Numbered from the stretch's first letter, positions 29,674-40,215 are shown. The stretch is DNA of 64,000 bases from Flavobacterium gelatinilyticum (GCF_027111295.1 NZ_CP114287.1:3224001-3288000), one strand, 5' to 3'. Numbers and translations are program-made. Notes: generated by a model not told the origin, from the letters alone.

Positions 29674-31374
29674 ATGAAAACAAAACTACTTTTACTGCTT
29701 TTATTAGCAAATTTTTCTATTTATGCACAAACTAATCTAGTCCCAAACGGGGGATTTGAAAACTGGACCGGCGGTACGCCTGACAACTGGAACGTTTCGA
29801 ATACTGTTACTTTAAGCTCAGATGCTGCATCCGGACAGTACAGTGCCAAATTATCTTTTACAACAGTATCTGCAAAGATTATTGCCCAGGTGCCAATGAA
29901 AGCCGGGATTACCTATACTGTAAAATACAAGTACAAGTATCTTAGCAGTAATTACAGCAGCCTGCATCCTATCTCGCTAATAATTTCTAAAGATGGAAGT
30001 GCAACAAGTACATCACGCAGTACTTTTGCATCCAACAATTCATGGACCCCGAAAGAAACAACTTTTACTCCGGACATGGATCTTTCGTATGATCTGTCAA
30101 TTTCTATATTTAGTTTTGACAGTGAGACTTTTGATATTTTAATTGATGACGTTCAGGTTTATACCGATGCTGTTACTGAAGAATATACCCAAATTCCTGA
30201 TCTCGCTTTTGAAAACAAATTAATCGCTCTTGGAATTGACTCAGGTGCACCGGACGGACAAGTATTAACATCTAAAGTTGCTGCTTTAACCCAATTAGAT
30301 CTTGAAAACAGTAACATCTCTGATTTAACAGGTATACAAGCATTTGTATCATTGGATAATTTGTATTTAAGAAAAAATAATCTAACTACGATTGATCTTT
30401 CTAAAAACCCAAAACTAACTTATTTGAATGTTGGTTCTAATAAATTGTCCAGTTTGAATTTGAGTGATAATCCGCTCCTGGAAAGTGTTGACTGCCAAAG
30501 AAACAATTTAACCAGTATCGACATTTCGCATAACCCTAAGCTAACCTATTTTAACTGCATGGTTAATCAAATATCTGGTTTAGACGTTTCTGCAAATACA
30601 TTGCTGGAGGATTTGGCTGTTAGTTCTAACCAGCTGACTTCTTTAAATATTGACAAAAATCTTTCTTTAAAGACTTTAAATTGCGGCAATAATCAAATAA
30701 CGAGTTTAAATATATCCAAAAATACTGCCCTGACCTCTTTGGCTTGTCATTACAATAAAATTACCAGCTTAAATGTTTCGAATAATACTTTATTAGAAGA
30801 ATTGATGTGTCATTTTAACGAATTAACAAGTTTAGATGTATCAAACAATCCGGAACTATACATGCTGGACTGCCTTAATAATAAAATCACAAGCCTGGAT
30901 GTTTCTGCAAACCCTAAGATTATAGAAGTAGCCTGCGAAAACAACAGTTTGACTTACTTAAATTTAAAGAATGGAAACAACGTTAATTTCGATCTCTTCT
31001 TCTCTAATTTCGTAAACAATCCGGATCTTAAATGTATTCTGGTTGATGATGCGGCTTATTCAGATCAAAATTGGGCCGATAAAAAGGACGCCGGCGCTGT
31101 ATATGCTGCAAGTTGTACTTTAGGTGTGAACGAATCTGTTCTCAGCCAAGCTGTATTATATCCAAATCCAGTTAAAGATGTTATAAATATTCAGAATGTA
31201 AACTTAGAGAAGGCTGCTGTTTATAATGTTTTAGGACAACTAATAAAATCATTTACTTTAAATTCTACAAATACAGACAATACAATTAATTTATCTGGTT
31301 TGCCTAAAGGAGTTTACTACATTTACTTAATTAACGGAGATGCAGCTTCGGCGAAAAAAGTAGTTATAGAATAA
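29674..31374 (+). CDS. Leucine-rich-repeat surface protein with T9SS C-terminal signal, one LRR block
   Basis: 566 residues from the ATG at 29674; 23 upstream codons in frame lack a signal pattern. Signal peptide MKTKLLLLLLLANFSIYAQ, then a carbohydrate-binding-like domain (about 20-165, NLVPNGGFENWTGGTPDNW), then a block opening with IPDLAFENKLIALGIDSGAP and about ten LRRs of the form LxxLDxSxNPxLxxLxCxxNxLT. The C-terminal 75 residues (AVLYPNPVKDVINIQN, VYNVLGQLIKSF, GLPKGVYYIYL, AKKVVIE) are a type IX secretion sorting domain, so the protein is exported and fixed at the cell surface. Possible roles are adhesion or binding. Confidence 0.92.
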   Translation: MKTKLLLLLLLANFSIYAQTNLVPNGGFENWTGGTPDNWNVSNTVTLSSDAASGQYSAKLSFTTVSAKIIAQVPMKAGITYTVKYKYKYLSSNYSSLHPISLIISKDGSATSTSRSTFASNNSWTPKETTFTPDMDLSYDLSISIFSFDSETFDILIDDVQVYTDAVTEEYTQIPDLAFENKLIALGIDSGAPDGQVLTSKVAALTQLDLENSNISDLTGIQAFVSLDNLYLRKNNLTTIDLSKNPKLTYLNVGSNKLSSLNLSDNPLLESVDCQRNNLTSIDISHNPKLTYFNCMVNQISGLDVSANTLLEDLAVSSNQLTSLNIDKNLSLKTLNCGNNQITSLNISKNTALTSLACHYNKITSLNVSNNTLLEELMCHFNELTSLDVSNNPELYMLDCLNNKITSLDVSANPKIIEVACENNSLTYLNLKNGNNVNFDLFFSNFVNNPDLKCILVDDAAYSDQNWADKKDAGAVYAASCTLGVNESVLSQAVLYPNPVKDVINIQNVNLEKAAVYNVLGQLIKSFTLNSTNTDNTINLSGLPKGVYYIYLINGDAASAKKVVIE

Positions 31375-31393
31375 TCCCATTTATTTAAATTAA

Positions 31394-31427
31394 AAATCCG
31401 ATTTTCAATGAAATGAAAATGGGATTT
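31394..31427 (+). terminator. Terminator of the first LRR gene
   Basis: aaatccgattttca and tgaaaatgggattt pair over a short loop and run into a T tract. The same design follows the second LRR gene. Confidence 0.75.
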
Positions 31428-31556
31428 TTTTATTTATTAAAGCTCAATTTATATCATACTTTTTTCTAGCTAAATAAATTCATGCTTTACGGTTTCCCGT
31501 AAGGAATATCCTTTTAAATTCTTTATACTTGCCCGGTCTAATTCCAAACCTTTTCT

Positions 31557-34500
31557 ATGAAAACACAACTACTCTTATTGCTTTTATTAGCTAATTTTTC
31601 GATTTATGCACAGACCAATTTAGTACCAAATGGGGAATTTGAAAAGTGGACAAGCTCCACAGTATTGTCTGATTGGACAACTCAAAACAATGTTACACAA
31701 AACAACACAGAGTATTGGGAAGGATTTAATAGCGTAAAATTATCTTTTACAAACAGTGCTTCGATTCCAAAAATCACAACACAAGTTCCTTTAAAAGCTG
31801 GAATTACTTATGTTGTTAAATTCAAATACAAATATTTAAGCAGCAATTATAACAGTTCTCATCCAATTGTCTTAAACATTAGTAAAAACGGAAGTTCTAC
31901 AACACTTTCTAATAGTATTTTTGCTAAAGATAATAACTGGACAACAGTTGAAACTACTTTTATACCAGATCAAAATTTATCTTATGATTTAAGCATTTCT
32001 TTAAATACTCTTGATAACATCGGATTTAACGCAAATATCGATCATTTACAGGTTTATGCTAAAGGAACAGAGCAATATACCCTTATTCCAGATTTGAGTT
32101 TTGAAAAAAACTTGATAGCTCTTGGTATCGACTCAGGTACAACAGACGGAAAAGTTTTGACATCTAGTATTTCTACACTAACTTCTTTGAATATAACTGG
32201 AAATGGTAATGGCGTAGGTCTTATTAAGGATTTGACTGGAATTCAAGATTTCAGGGCATTAACATTACTAATTTGTCAAGGTCAACAATTGACGACTTTA
32301 AATCTAACTACAAATACCGCTTTAGTTATTTTAAATTGCCAGAACAACTTATTGACAAGTTTGGATATTTCTAAAAATCCCGCTTTAACTACTATTATTT
32401 GTAACAATAATAGCCTAACCAATCTTGATATTTCTGAAAAATTAGGCTTAAACAATTTACAATGTGGATCTAATAAATTAACAAGTCTTGATATTTCAAA
32501 AAACACTGCGTTAATCACTTTAAAGTGTGAAAAAAACCTACTAACAAGTCTTGATATTACAAAACACATTGCTTTAGTCACTTTAGATTGTTCGGGAAAT
32601 TTACTAACAAGTCTGGATGCTTCAAAAAATATAGCTTTGACATCTTTATATTGTCAAGACAACTCTCTAACCAGTGTAAATATAAAAAATGGAAACAATA
32701 AGGCTTTTTACTGGAATTTTATTCATCATTTAAGCTTTTATGGGAATAAAGATTTGAAATGTATCACCGTAGATGATCCGGTCTATTCAAGTAAAAATTG
32801 GGCGGGAAACAGAGAATATGAGTCTACATTTGCTTTAGCTTGTGATGGGCAGTACACCGCTATCCCCGATCCAAATTTTGAACAACATATTATAGATCTA
32901 GGGCTAGATTCAGGCAAGCTTGATGGAAAAGTACTAACAGCAAACATTTCTACCGTAAAGACTCTGTCTGTATTTTCCAGAAATATCTCAGATCTGACAG
33001 GAATTGAGGATTTTACTGCATTAACTTCCTTATCTTGTAATAGTAATAAGTTGTCTTCGTTAGATATTTCAAAAAATATTGCTTTAACAGAATTACGTTG
33101 CTCAAATAATCCTCAATTAAGTTTTCTGGATGTTTCTAACAATGTTAATTTAAATTATCTATATTGTGATAATTTAAACCTAAAAACTTTAAACCTAAAA
33201 AATAATTTGAAGCTTATTGAACTCAATTGCAGCAACAATTATTTGACCTCTTTAGAAATTCCTCATAATCGTGATTTTACTTATCTCGATTGTTCTTTTA
33301 ATCGATTATCAAATCTGGATGTTTCTAAAAATTTTAAACTCAATTATCTTGATTGTTCATATAATAAAATAATTGGTCTTGATCTTTCAGAAAATTATTT
33401 ATTAACTACTCTTAGATGTAGCAAAAACAATCTATTTAACCTGAATTTGAGAAGTGGAAACAACGTAATAATGAAGATCCACAACCTTGGTAGCAATCCT
33501 AATTTAAAATGCATCAGCGTCGACAAGGAAACTGTCAATAACTCTCTTTGGGAGACTTCTAAAGATCCAAAAGCTTCTTACTATAATGGAGTTTGTTCTG
33601 AAAATATTCCTTATACTCTTATCCCTGATCCTTCTTTTGAAGAAAAATTAATAGCATTAGGAATTGATACCGATGGTAAGAATGGAAAAGTACTAACTGC
33701 TAATATCTGTAATGTCGAAACCTTAGATGTTGCTTCTAGCAATATTTCGAGTTTAAAAGGAATCGAAGATTTTACATCTTTAACTTACTTGGATTGCGGT
33801 TCAAATAAAATTAACTCACCAGATTTTTCAGAAAATATCCTTTTAACTACTTTATATTACTCAAAGAATTCTGCAAAAACTTTAAATCTGTCTAAGAATG
33901 AATTCTTAACTTTTTTAGATTGCAGCACAAATGAATTAACCCGCCTTGATCTTTCTACAAATAGAGCTTTGACATATTTAAATTTGAGTAAAAATTCTTT
34001 TGCCAGTCTTGATGTTACCCGCCATACCGCTTTGACAACTTTAAACTGTGCAGATAATAAATTAACAATCCTTGATATAACAAAAAACCTTTCTTTAAGT
34101 GCTTTTTATTGCAATGATAATTTATTAGAAACAATAGATATTTCTAAAAACACTGCCGTATCTAAACTTAACTGCCAGAATAACAAATTGATAAGTTTGA
34201 ATTTAAAAAACGGAAATAATACAAATTTTGATCTGACTGATTCCAATTTTACAAATAATCCCCTACTTACTTGTATTAACGTAGATGATGAAAATTATTC
34301 AAATAAAAATTGGTCGGATAAAAAAGATGTAACTGCAAATTTTAATAACGCCTGTAATACAGCCTATACTTTAATTCCAGATATTAACTTTGAAAAGAAG
34401 TTAATTGCTTTAAATATTGATTATGGCGTTCCAGACGGAAGAGTTTATACCGTTAAAATTTCTTCTATAACTAACATAAATTTAAGTAATGCCTCTATTT

Positions 34501-35309
34501 CTAATCTAACAGGAATTCAGGATTTTATCGCATTGAATAGTTTAAATTGCGAATCGAATCAATTAACAACGATAGATCTCTCTAAAAACTCAGCGCTGGT
34601 AGATGTGGATCTTGACGACAATAAAATAACAAACATAAATACCACAAATAATATCAATTTAGAAAATTTAAAAATCTCCAATAATGAATTAGAATCCATT
34701 AATGTTTCTAATAATAGTAACTTGAAGCAACTATTTTGTATGTCTAATAAATTAACTACTCTTGATGTTTCAAAAAATAAAAAACTAAAGGATTTACGTT
34801 GTGCATCAAATCAATTAACAAACCTGGACCTTTCAGCAAATCCTCTTTGGACAATCAATTGTTCTAGAAATAATCTTTCGACATTAAATTTAAAAAATGG
34901 ATCAAACAGATATATCTCAATTGATATGATTAATCTTAGCTTAACAGAAAACCCACTGTTAAAGTGCATTCAGGTAGATGATGCCGATTATTCGACTAAA
35001 AATTGGGCAGAAAGAAAAGATCCTGGAGCATCTTTTTCTACGAATTGTGCTTCTTTAGGCCTTGAAGATTCTGTTTTTGCACACGCTGCGATTTATCCAA
35101 ACCCAACAAAAGGAGAATTAAGTATTCAAAATGTAAACTTAGAAAAAGCAGATGTTTACAATGTTTTAGGACAGCTTGTTAAATCATTTACTTTAAATTC
35201 ATCAAATACTGATAATACCATTAGTTTAAATGGATTACCAAAAGGTGTTTATTTTGTCTATCTGATTAATCAGGATGCTGCTACAGCTAAAAAAGTAATT
35301 GTAGAATAA
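31557..35309 (+). CDS. Large leucine-rich-repeat surface protein with T9SS C-terminal signal, four LRR blocks
   Basis: 1250 residues. Same signal peptide and binding-like domain as its upstream paralog, then four blocks, each opened by a header of the form YTxIPDxxFExxLIALGID and closed by a CIxVDDxxYSxKNW element: block starts near residues 177 (YTLIPDLSFEK), 434 (YTAIPDPNFEQ), 685 (YTLIPDPSFEE) and 940 (YTLIPDINFEK). The upstream protein has one such block. The C-terminal sorting domain (AAIYPNPTKGELSIQN to AKKVIVE) is almost the same as in the paralog. Block amplification lengthens the solenoid; ligand unknown. Confidence 0.92.
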   Translation: MKTQLLLLLLLANFSIYAQTNLVPNGEFEKWTSSTVLSDWTTQNNVTQNNTEYWEGFNSVKLSFTNSASIPKITTQVPLKAGITYVVKFKYKYLSSNYNSSHPIVLNISKNGSSTTLSNSIFAKDNNWTTVETTFIPDQNLSYDLSISLNTLDNIGFNANIDHLQVYAKGTEQYTLIPDLSFEKNLIALGIDSGTTDGKVLTSSISTLTSLNITGNGNGVGLIKDLTGIQDFRALTLLICQGQQLTTLNLTTNTALVILNCQNNLLTSLDISKNPALTTIICNNNSLTNLDISEKLGLNNLQCGSNKLTSLDISKNTALITLKCEKNLLTSLDITKHIALVTLDCSGNLLTSLDASKNIALTSLYCQDNSLTSVNIKNGNNKAFYWNFIHHLSFYGNKDLKCITVDDPVYSSKNWAGNREYESTFALACDGQYTAIPDPNFEQHIIDLGLDSGKLDGKVLTANISTVKTLSVFSRNISDLTGIEDFTALTSLSCNSNKLSSLDISKNIALTELRCSNNPQLSFLDVSNNVNLNYLYCDNLNLKTLNLKNNLKLIELNCSNNYLTSLEIPHNRDFTYLDCSFNRLSNLDVSKNFKLNYLDCSYNKIIGLDLSENYLLTTLRCSKNNLFNLNLRSGNNVIMKIHNLGSNPNLKCISVDKETVNNSLWETSKDPKASYYNGVCSENIPYTLIPDPSFEEKLIALGIDTDGKNGKVLTANICNVETLDVASSNISSLKGIEDFTSLTYLDCGSNKINSPDFSENILLTTLYYSKNSAKTLNLSKNEFLTFLDCSTNELTRLDLSTNRALTYLNLSKNSFASLDVTRHTALTTLNCADNKLTILDITKNLSLSAFYCNDNLLETIDISKNTAVSKLNCQNNKLISLNLKNGNNTNFDLTDSNFTNNPLLTCINVDDENYSNKNWSDKKDVTANFNNACNTAYTLIPDINFEKKLIALNIDYGVPDGRVYTVKISSITNINLSNASISNLTGIQDFIALNSLNCESNQLTTIDLSKNSALVDVDLDDNKITNINTTNNINLENLKISNNELESINVSNNSNLKQLFCMSNKLTTLDVSKNKKLKDLRCASNQLTNLDLSANPLWTINCSRNNLSTLNLKNGSNRYISIDMINLSLTENPLLKCIQVDDADYSTKNWAERKDPGASFSTNCASLGLEDSVFAHAAIYPNPTKGELSIQNVNLEKADVYNVLGQLVKSFTLNSSNTDNTISLNGLPKGVYFVYLINQDAATAKKVIVE

Positions 35310-35331
35310 TCCAATCATTATATAAATTCAA

Positions 35332-35365
35332 AAATCCCATTTTCAACTTCATGAAAATGGGATTT
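35332..35365. terminator. Bidirectional terminator after the second LRR gene
   Basis: aaatcccattttca and tgaaaatgggattt are a perfect 14-bp stem with a 6-base loop and T/A runs on both sides. It serves the LRR gene and the convergent metallo-hydrolase gene. Confidence 0.85.
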
Positions 35366-35386
35366 TTTATGTCCTAACTTTTCTTT

Positions 35387-36244
35387 TTAAAAAATATCTT
35401 CGCAGCTAAAAACATCTTTCAGCCTCACACCTTTTTCGGTATGCTCAACCGTTATAATTTGATTGTGGGCATCGTGTTCCAGAAATAAATAATAGTTATT
35501 ATCTGCCGCTGTATTTAAAAACTTCGCTTTTTCATCAAGGGTTAAAAGCGGCCTTGTATCATATCCCATTACATACGGAAGCGGAATATGCCCGACTGTA
35601 GGCAATATATCCGCACAGAAAACTATCGTTTTATCTTTATACTGAATATGCGGAATCATTTGTTTTTCAGTATGCCCGTCGGCATAGAAAATTCCGAAAC
35701 CTAATTCTTTTGAAAAACCAAAATCACCTTCAGTTCTTTCGATAAAATTCAGCTGTCCGCTTTCCTGCATCGGAATAATATTTTCGGTCAAAAACGAAGC
35801 TTTTTCACGTGGGTTTGGTTTTACTGCCCATTCCCAGTGATTTTCGTTGGTCCAGAATTTTGCATTTTTAAAAGCCGGTTCATAAAATGTTTTATCAGAA
35901 TTCCACTGAATACTGCCACCGCAATGATCAAAATGAAGATGCGTCATAAAAACATCTGTAATATCATCACGATTAAAACCATATTTTGCCAGTGACTTAT
36001 CTATAGAATGCGATCCCCAAAGCGAATAATATCCAAAAAACTTATCCGACTGTTTATCGCCCATTCCGGTATCAATTAAAATAAGACGATTTCCATCTTC
36101 AATAAGCAGACAGCGCGCTGCAAGATCAATTAAATTGTCAGCATCCGCCGGATTTGTTTTGTTCCAGATTGTTTTTGGCACCACACCAAACATAGCGCCG
36201 CCGTCTAATTTAAAATTCCCGGATTCTATAGGGTAAAGTTTCAT
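35387..36244 (-). CDS. MBL-fold metallo-hydrolase
   Basis: 285 residues from the ATG at 36244; a longer frame to 36328 adds 28 residues without family similarity. The metal-binding motif THLHFDHCGG gives HxHxDH, and downstream H residues follow in YADGHTEKQ and LEHDAHN. The family includes lactonases and many uncharacterised hydrolases; the layout (MKLYPIESGNFKLDGGAMFGVVPKTIW) is typical of N-acyl-homoserine-lactonase-like enzymes of Bacteroidetes. Substrate unknown. A -7-like TAGCTTTG at 36268-36275 (minus strand) is a possible promoter. Confidence 0.85.
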   Translation of the reverse strand: MKLYPIESGNFKLDGGAMFGVVPKTIWNKTNPADADNLIDLAARCLLIEDGNRLILIDTGMGDKQSDKFFGYYSLWGSHSIDKSLAKYGFNRDDITDVFMTHLHFDHCGGSIQWNSDKTFYEPAFKNAKFWTNENHWEWAVKPNPREKASFLTENIIPMQESGQLNFIERTEGDFGFSKELGFGIFYADGHTEKQMIPHIQYKDKTIVFCADILPTVGHIPLPYVMGYDTRPLLTLDEKAKFLNTAADNNYYLFLEHDAHNQIITVEHTEKGVRLKDVFSCEDIF

Positions 36245-36616
36245 GATATTTGAATTTCTAATAATAACAAAGCTAGCAAAAACCATTTCTCTTTTGCTAA
36301 AATTTCTGTGTAAACTATAATTATACAAGAAAAAACAAAATTAAGAATAGTGCATCAGACAAAAACTTTTAGCTTAAAACCTCTAATTTATTGTAAAATT
36401 AAAGCGGTTAAAATGAGTATTATTTAACAAAAATAACTTCTGTCTATTTTAACATTTGTTATAATAATGTGAACCGTTATGGAAAAAGGTTTTTAAGTCG
36501 TATCTTTGCAGACAATTTCATTTCAACATTGACAGACAGCACTTTAAAATATAATAATTTGATTACTTTTTAATAAATATTAAAGGAATGTTGAAAAAGA
36601 TAAATACCATAAAAAA
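36245..36616. other. Divergent promoter region between metallo-hydrolase and suf genes
   Basis: 372 bases, AT-rich. It holds a minus-strand TAGCTTTG at 36268-36275 for the hydrolase and a plus-strand TATCTTTG at 36501-36508 for sufA. No ORF supported. No IscR-like box was recognised. Confidence 0.45.
36501..36508 (+). promoter_or_regulatory. -7 element of the suf operon
   Basis: TATCTTTG matches TAnnTTTG, 109 bases before the sufA ATG, leaving a long leader. A -33 TTG at 19-21 bases is not visible, so the site may need an activator or be weak. Confidence 0.45.
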
Positions 36617-36946
36617 ATGATAAAAGTTTCTGATACAGCCAAAAAGAAAATCATCGACCTAATGACTGATGATGGTTTTGACGCCGCAAGCGACTACGTG
36701 AGAGTAGGCGTAAAAAGCGGTGGATGCTCTGGTTTGTCTTATGATTTAAAATTTGACAAAACCAAAGGAGATGACGATAAAATCTTCGTAGATAACGACA
36801 TCCAAATTGCAGTTGAAAAAAAATCATTCCTGTATTTAGCCGGAACAATTTTAGAATTCTCAGGCGGATTAAACGGAAAAGGATTTGTTTTCAATAATCC
36901 TAACGCAAGCAGAACTTGCGGATGTGGAGAATCATTTTCTTTATAG
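36617..36946 (+). CDS. sufA: Iron-sulfur cluster assembly accessory protein SufA/IscA
   Basis: 109 residues, usual length. The three conserved cysteines are C37 (SGGCSG), C101 and C103 (CGCG). A-type carriers bind Fe-S clusters or iron and pass them to target proteins. It is the first gene of the suf cluster; the sufB start is 90 bases downstream, with a palindromic repeat in the gap. Confidence 0.95.
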   Translation: MIKVSDTAKKKIIDLMTDDGFDAASDYVRVGVKSGGCSGLSYDLKFDKTKGDDDKIFVDNDIQIAVEKKSFLYLAGTILEFSGGLNGKGFVFNNPNASRTCGCGESFSL

Positions 36947-36956
36947 TCAAAAGCCG

Positions 36957-37015
36957 AAAGTCATAAAGTCTAAAAGACTGCTTAGTGACTTTACAACTTT
37001 GGACTTTACAACTTT
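36957..37015. repeat. aaagtc repeat element in the sufA-sufB gap
   Basis: Several copies of aaagtc and gactttacaacttt face each other (for example aaagtcataaagtc on the left and gactttacaacttt twice on the right), giving an imperfect palindrome. It is an intergenic repeat of unknown role within a transcribed operon. Confidence 0.6.
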
Positions 37016-37035
37016 AAGACAACATTAAAAATATA

Positions 37036-38484
37036 ATGAGCAAATACACCGAAGACGATTTAAAAATCGAACTGGAAACTAAAGAATATGAGTACGGATT
37101 TTATACCAATATAGAATCTGAAACTTTCCCTATTGGCTTAAACGAAGAGATTGTAAGAGCTATTTCGCTTAAAAAAGAAGAACCTGAATGGATGACCGAA
37201 TGGCGTATCGAGGCTTTCCGTGCATGGAAAGAAATGATCGAGCCAGAATGGGCAAACGTAAATTACGAAAAACCAGACTTTCAGGCAATTTCTTATTATT
37301 CAGCTCCAAAAGCAGTAGATCCTAATAAAACTTTGGATGATGTTGATCCGGAATTATTAGAGATGTACAAAAAGTTAGGAATCTCTGTAGACGAACAGAA
37401 AAAAATGAACAATATCGCAATGGATATCGTTGTCGATTCTGTTTCTGTTGCTACAACTTTCAAGAAAACTTTGGCAGAAAAAGGAATTATTTTCTGTCCG
37501 ATTTCTGAGGCAATTAAAGAACATCCAGAATTAGTAAAAAAATATTTAGGTACAGTTGTTCCACAAAAAGATAACTTCTATGCGGCGCTGAACTCAGCTG
37601 TTTTCTCTGACGGAAGTTTCTGTTATATTCCAAAAGGCGTAAAATGTCCGATGGAACTTTCAACTTATTTCAGAATCAACCAGGCGGGAACTGGGCAATT
37701 CGAAAGAACTTTGGTTATTGCTGATGAAGGAAGCTACGTTTCTTACCTTGAAGGATGTACAGCACCAAGCCGTGACGAAAACCAACTACACGCTGCTGTG
37801 GTTGAATTAATCGCTTTGGATGATGCTGAAATTAAATATTCTACAGTTCAAAACTGGTTCCCAGGAAATAAAGAAGGAAAAGGCGGGGTTTACAACTTCG
37901 TAACCAAAAGAGGTTTATGCGAAACCAACGCTAAAATTTCATGGACACAGGTTGAAACAGGTTCCGCTGTAACTTGGAAATATCCTTCTTGTGTATTAAA
38001 AGGTGACAATTCAGTAGGAGAATTTTATTCTATTGCTGTTACAAATAATTTCCAACAAGCGGATACTGGAACAAAAATGATTCATTTAGGAAAAAACACT
38101 AAATCGACTATTATTTCTAAAGGTATTTCGGCTGGAAAATCACAAAATAGCTACCGTGGTTTAGTGCAAATTTCGCCAAGAGCTGAGAATGCAAGAAACT
38201 TTTCTCAATGTGATTCTCTTTTGATGGGTAACAATTGTGGTGCGCATACTTTCCCTTATATCGAAAGTAAGAATCCATCTGCAAAAATCGAGCACGAAGC
38301 AACTACAAGTAAAATTGGAGAAGATCAGGTTTTCTATTGCAACCAAAGAGGTATTCCGACAGAAAAAGCGATTGCCTTAATTGTAAACGGTTTCAGTAAA
38401 GATGTATTGAACAAACTTCCGATGGAATTTGCTGTTGAAGCTCAAAAATTATTAGAGATTTCTTTAGAAGGTTCTGTAGGATAA
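37036..38484 (+). CDS. sufB: Fe-S cluster scaffold protein SufB
   Basis: 482 residues. SufB family features: beta-helix core with [54 protein letters not shown] and GRGTEF-like C-terminal [15 protein letters not shown]. With SufC and SufD it forms the scaffold on which clusters are made. The gene continues without gap into the next gene (start 38492). Confidence 0.97.
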   Translation: MSKYTEDDLKIELETKEYEYGFYTNIESETFPIGLNEEIVRAISLKKEEPEWMTEWRIEAFRAWKEMIEPEWANVNYEKPDFQAISYYSAPKAVDPNKTLDDVDPELLEMYKKLGISVDEQKKMNNIAMDIVVDSVSVATTFKKTLAEKGIIFCPISEAIKEHPELVKKYLGTVVPQKDNFYAALNSAVFSDGSFCYIPKGVKCPMELSTYFRINQAGTGQFERTLVIADEGSYVSYLEGCTAPSRDENQLHAAVVELIALDDAEIKYSTVQNWFPGNKEGKGGVYNFVTKRGLCETNAKISWTQVETGSAVTWKYPSCVLKGDNSVGEFYSIAVTNNFQQADTGTKMIHLGKNTKSTIISKGISAGKSQNSYRGLVQISPRAENARNFSQCDSLLMGNNCGAHTFPYIESKNPSAKIEHEATTSKIGEDQVFYCNQRGIPTEKAIALIVNGFSKDVLNKLPMEFAVEAQKLLEISLEGSVG

Positions 38485-38491
38485 TTTGAAG

Positions 38492-38980
38492 ATGGAAAAT
38501 AAAAAAGTCATCATTTTAGGTTCTTCCAGAAAAAACGGAAACACAACAAAAATTGTGGATGAAATTTCGAAAGAACACGACATAGATGTAATTAATTTAA
38601 GTGATTATACTATATCCTATTATGATTACGAAAGCAAAAATATAGGCGATGATTTTTTGCCTCTAATAAGAGGAATTATCGAAAAGTACGACACTTTAAT
38701 TTTTGCAACGCCCATTTATTGGTATAATATGAGCGGAATTATGAAGGTCTTTTTTGACAGGATTTCAGATTTAATCCGAATTGAAAAAGAAACCGGACGA
38801 AAACTAAGAGGAAAGAAAATTGGAGTGATTACAAATTCACACGACAATGAAATCGAAGAGAGTTTTTACATTCCGTTTCAAAAAACAGCCGATTATTTAG
38901 GCATGGAATATTTAGGACACGCACATTACAATGCAAATATCCTAAACCAAACAACAAAAATAGAATTGACATTTATATAA
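38492..38980 (+). CDS. NAD(P)H-dependent FMN reductase-like flavodoxin-fold protein
   Basis: 162 residues from the ATG at 38492, 8 bases after the sufB stop. Flavodoxin-like fold with the FMN phosphate loop GSSRKNGNTTKI near the N-terminus and TPIYWYNMSGIMKVFFDR, the typical PxYxxxxxGxxKxFxDR motif of NAD(P)H-dependent oxidoreductases. It splits sufB from sufC. A flavin reductase could provide electrons for Fe-S biogenesis or reduce persulfide, but the link is only by position. Confidence 0.85.
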   Translation: MENKKVIILGSSRKNGNTTKIVDEISKEHDIDVINLSDYTISYYDYESKNIGDDFLPLIRGIIEKYDTLIFATPIYWYNMSGIMKVFFDRISDLIRIEKETGRKLRGKKIGVITNSHDNEIEESFYIPFQKTADYLGMEYLGHAHYNANILNQTTKIELTFI

Positions 38981-38991
38981 AATAAAAAACA

Positions 38992-39738
38992 ATGTTATCA
39001 ATAAAAAACCTTCACGCCGCGATTGGTGATAAAGAAATCCTTAAGGGAATTAATATAGAAGTTAAAGCTGGAGAAGTTCACGCGATAATGGGACCAAACG
39101 GTTCTGGAAAAAGTACACTTTCTGCTGTTATTGCAGGAAACGAAAACTACGAAGTTACAGACGGAGAGGTAATTCTTGACGGAGAAGATCTTGCTGATCT
39201 TGCTCCTGAAGAAAGAGCACATAAAGGTGTTTTCCTTTCTTTTCAATATCCGGTAGAAATTCCTGGAGTTAGCGTAACTAACTTTATGAAAACGGCTATC
39301 AACGAAACTCGTAAAGCAAACGGACAGGAAGAAATGCCTGCAAACGAAATGCTAAAGGTGATTCGTGAGAAATCTGAATTATTAGAAATCGACCGTAAAT
39401 TTTTATCTCGTTCTTTAAATGAAGGTTTTTCTGGAGGAGAGAAAAAAAGAAACGAGATTTTTCAAATGGCAATGTTAGAGCCAAAATTGGCCATCCTTGA
39501 CGAAACCGATTCTGGTCTTGATATCGACGCATTAAGAATTGTAGCAAATGGTGTAAACAAATTGAAAAGCGACAAAAACGCAATCATTGTTATCACACAC
39601 TACCAACGTTTGTTAGATTATATCGTTCCGGACTTCGTTCACGTTCTTTACAACGGAAGAATCGTAAAATCTGGCGGAAAAGAATTGGCTTACGAATTAG
39701 AAGAAAAAGGATACGACTGGATTAAAGCAGAGAACTAA
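38992..39738 (+). CDS. sufC: Fe-S cluster assembly ATPase SufC
   Basis: 248 residues. ABC ATPase with Walker A GPNGSGKST, signature NEGFSGGEKKRNE and Walker B LAILDETDSGLD. It powers the SufBCD scaffold. It starts 11 bases after the reductase gene. Confidence 0.97.
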   Translation: MLSIKNLHAAIGDKEILKGINIEVKAGEVHAIMGPNGSGKSTLSAVIAGNENYEVTDGEVILDGEDLADLAPEERAHKGVFLSFQYPVEIPGVSVTNFMKTAINETRKANGQEEMPANEMLKVIREKSELLEIDRKFLSRSLNEGFSGGEKKRNEIFQMAMLEPKLAILDETDSGLDIDALRIVANGVNKLKSDKNAIIVITHYQRLLDYIVPDFVHVLYNGRIVKSGGKELAYELEEKGYDWIKAEN

Positions 39739-39744
39739 ATTTTT

Positions 39745-39779
39745 GTTTCAGGTTTCATGTTTTTTTTAGTTTCAAGTTA
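39745..39779. repeat. gtttcaggtttca repeat after sufC
   Basis: gtttcaggtttca followed by agtttcaagttac. The same words return, mainly as the reverse complement (cctgaaac, gaaacttgaaacctgaaact), after the four-helix-bundle gene, and again at 46432. Confidence 0.6.
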
Positions 39780-39819
39780 CAAACTATATTTGTAATTTTT
39801 AACTTACATAAAATTTGAA

Positions 39820-40215
39820 ATGGCAACAATTACGAGGTTTGAAGATTTAGAAATCTGGAAAGAGGCAAGACGATTAGCAAAAGAAATACATTTTATTTCG
39901 GTTGAAACAGAGTTAAGATCCGATCTCAGATTTAAAAATCAAATAAAAAGTTCTTCGGGTTCAGTGATGGATAACATTGCAGAAGGTTTTGAAAGAGATG
40001 GAAATTTAGAATTTCGACAATTTTTATCAATTGCAAAAGGTTCAGCCGGAGAAACAAGATCTCAATTATATCGAGTTTTTGATTTTGAATATATTTCAGA
40101 AGAAAAATTCGAAGCTTTAAAAAAGGATTATGAAAATTTAAGTGGTAAAATAAAAAACTTTATCACTTATCTAAATAAAAAAGATTTCAAAGGAAATAAG
40201 TTTCAAAAAACCTGA
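39820..40215 (+). CDS. Four helix bundle protein (23S rRNA intervening-sequence protein family)
   Basis: 131 residues, mostly amphipathic helices. The sequence [17 protein letters not shown] and [20 protein letters not shown], then [16 protein letters not shown], is the hallmark of the S23/IVP-type four-helix bundle family, known from intervening sequences in 23S rRNA genes and scattered in Bacteroidetes genomes. Function unknown, RNA binding suspected. Here it interrupts the suf operon between sufC and sufD and is framed by gtttcagg-type repeats, which suggests that it arrived with them. Confidence 0.92.
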   Translation: MATITRFEDLEIWKEARRLAKEIHFISVETELRSDLRFKNQIKSSSGSVMDNIAEGFERDGNLEFRQFLSIAKGSAGETRSQLYRVFDFEYISEEKFEALKKDYENLSGKIKNFITYLNKKDFKGNKFQKT

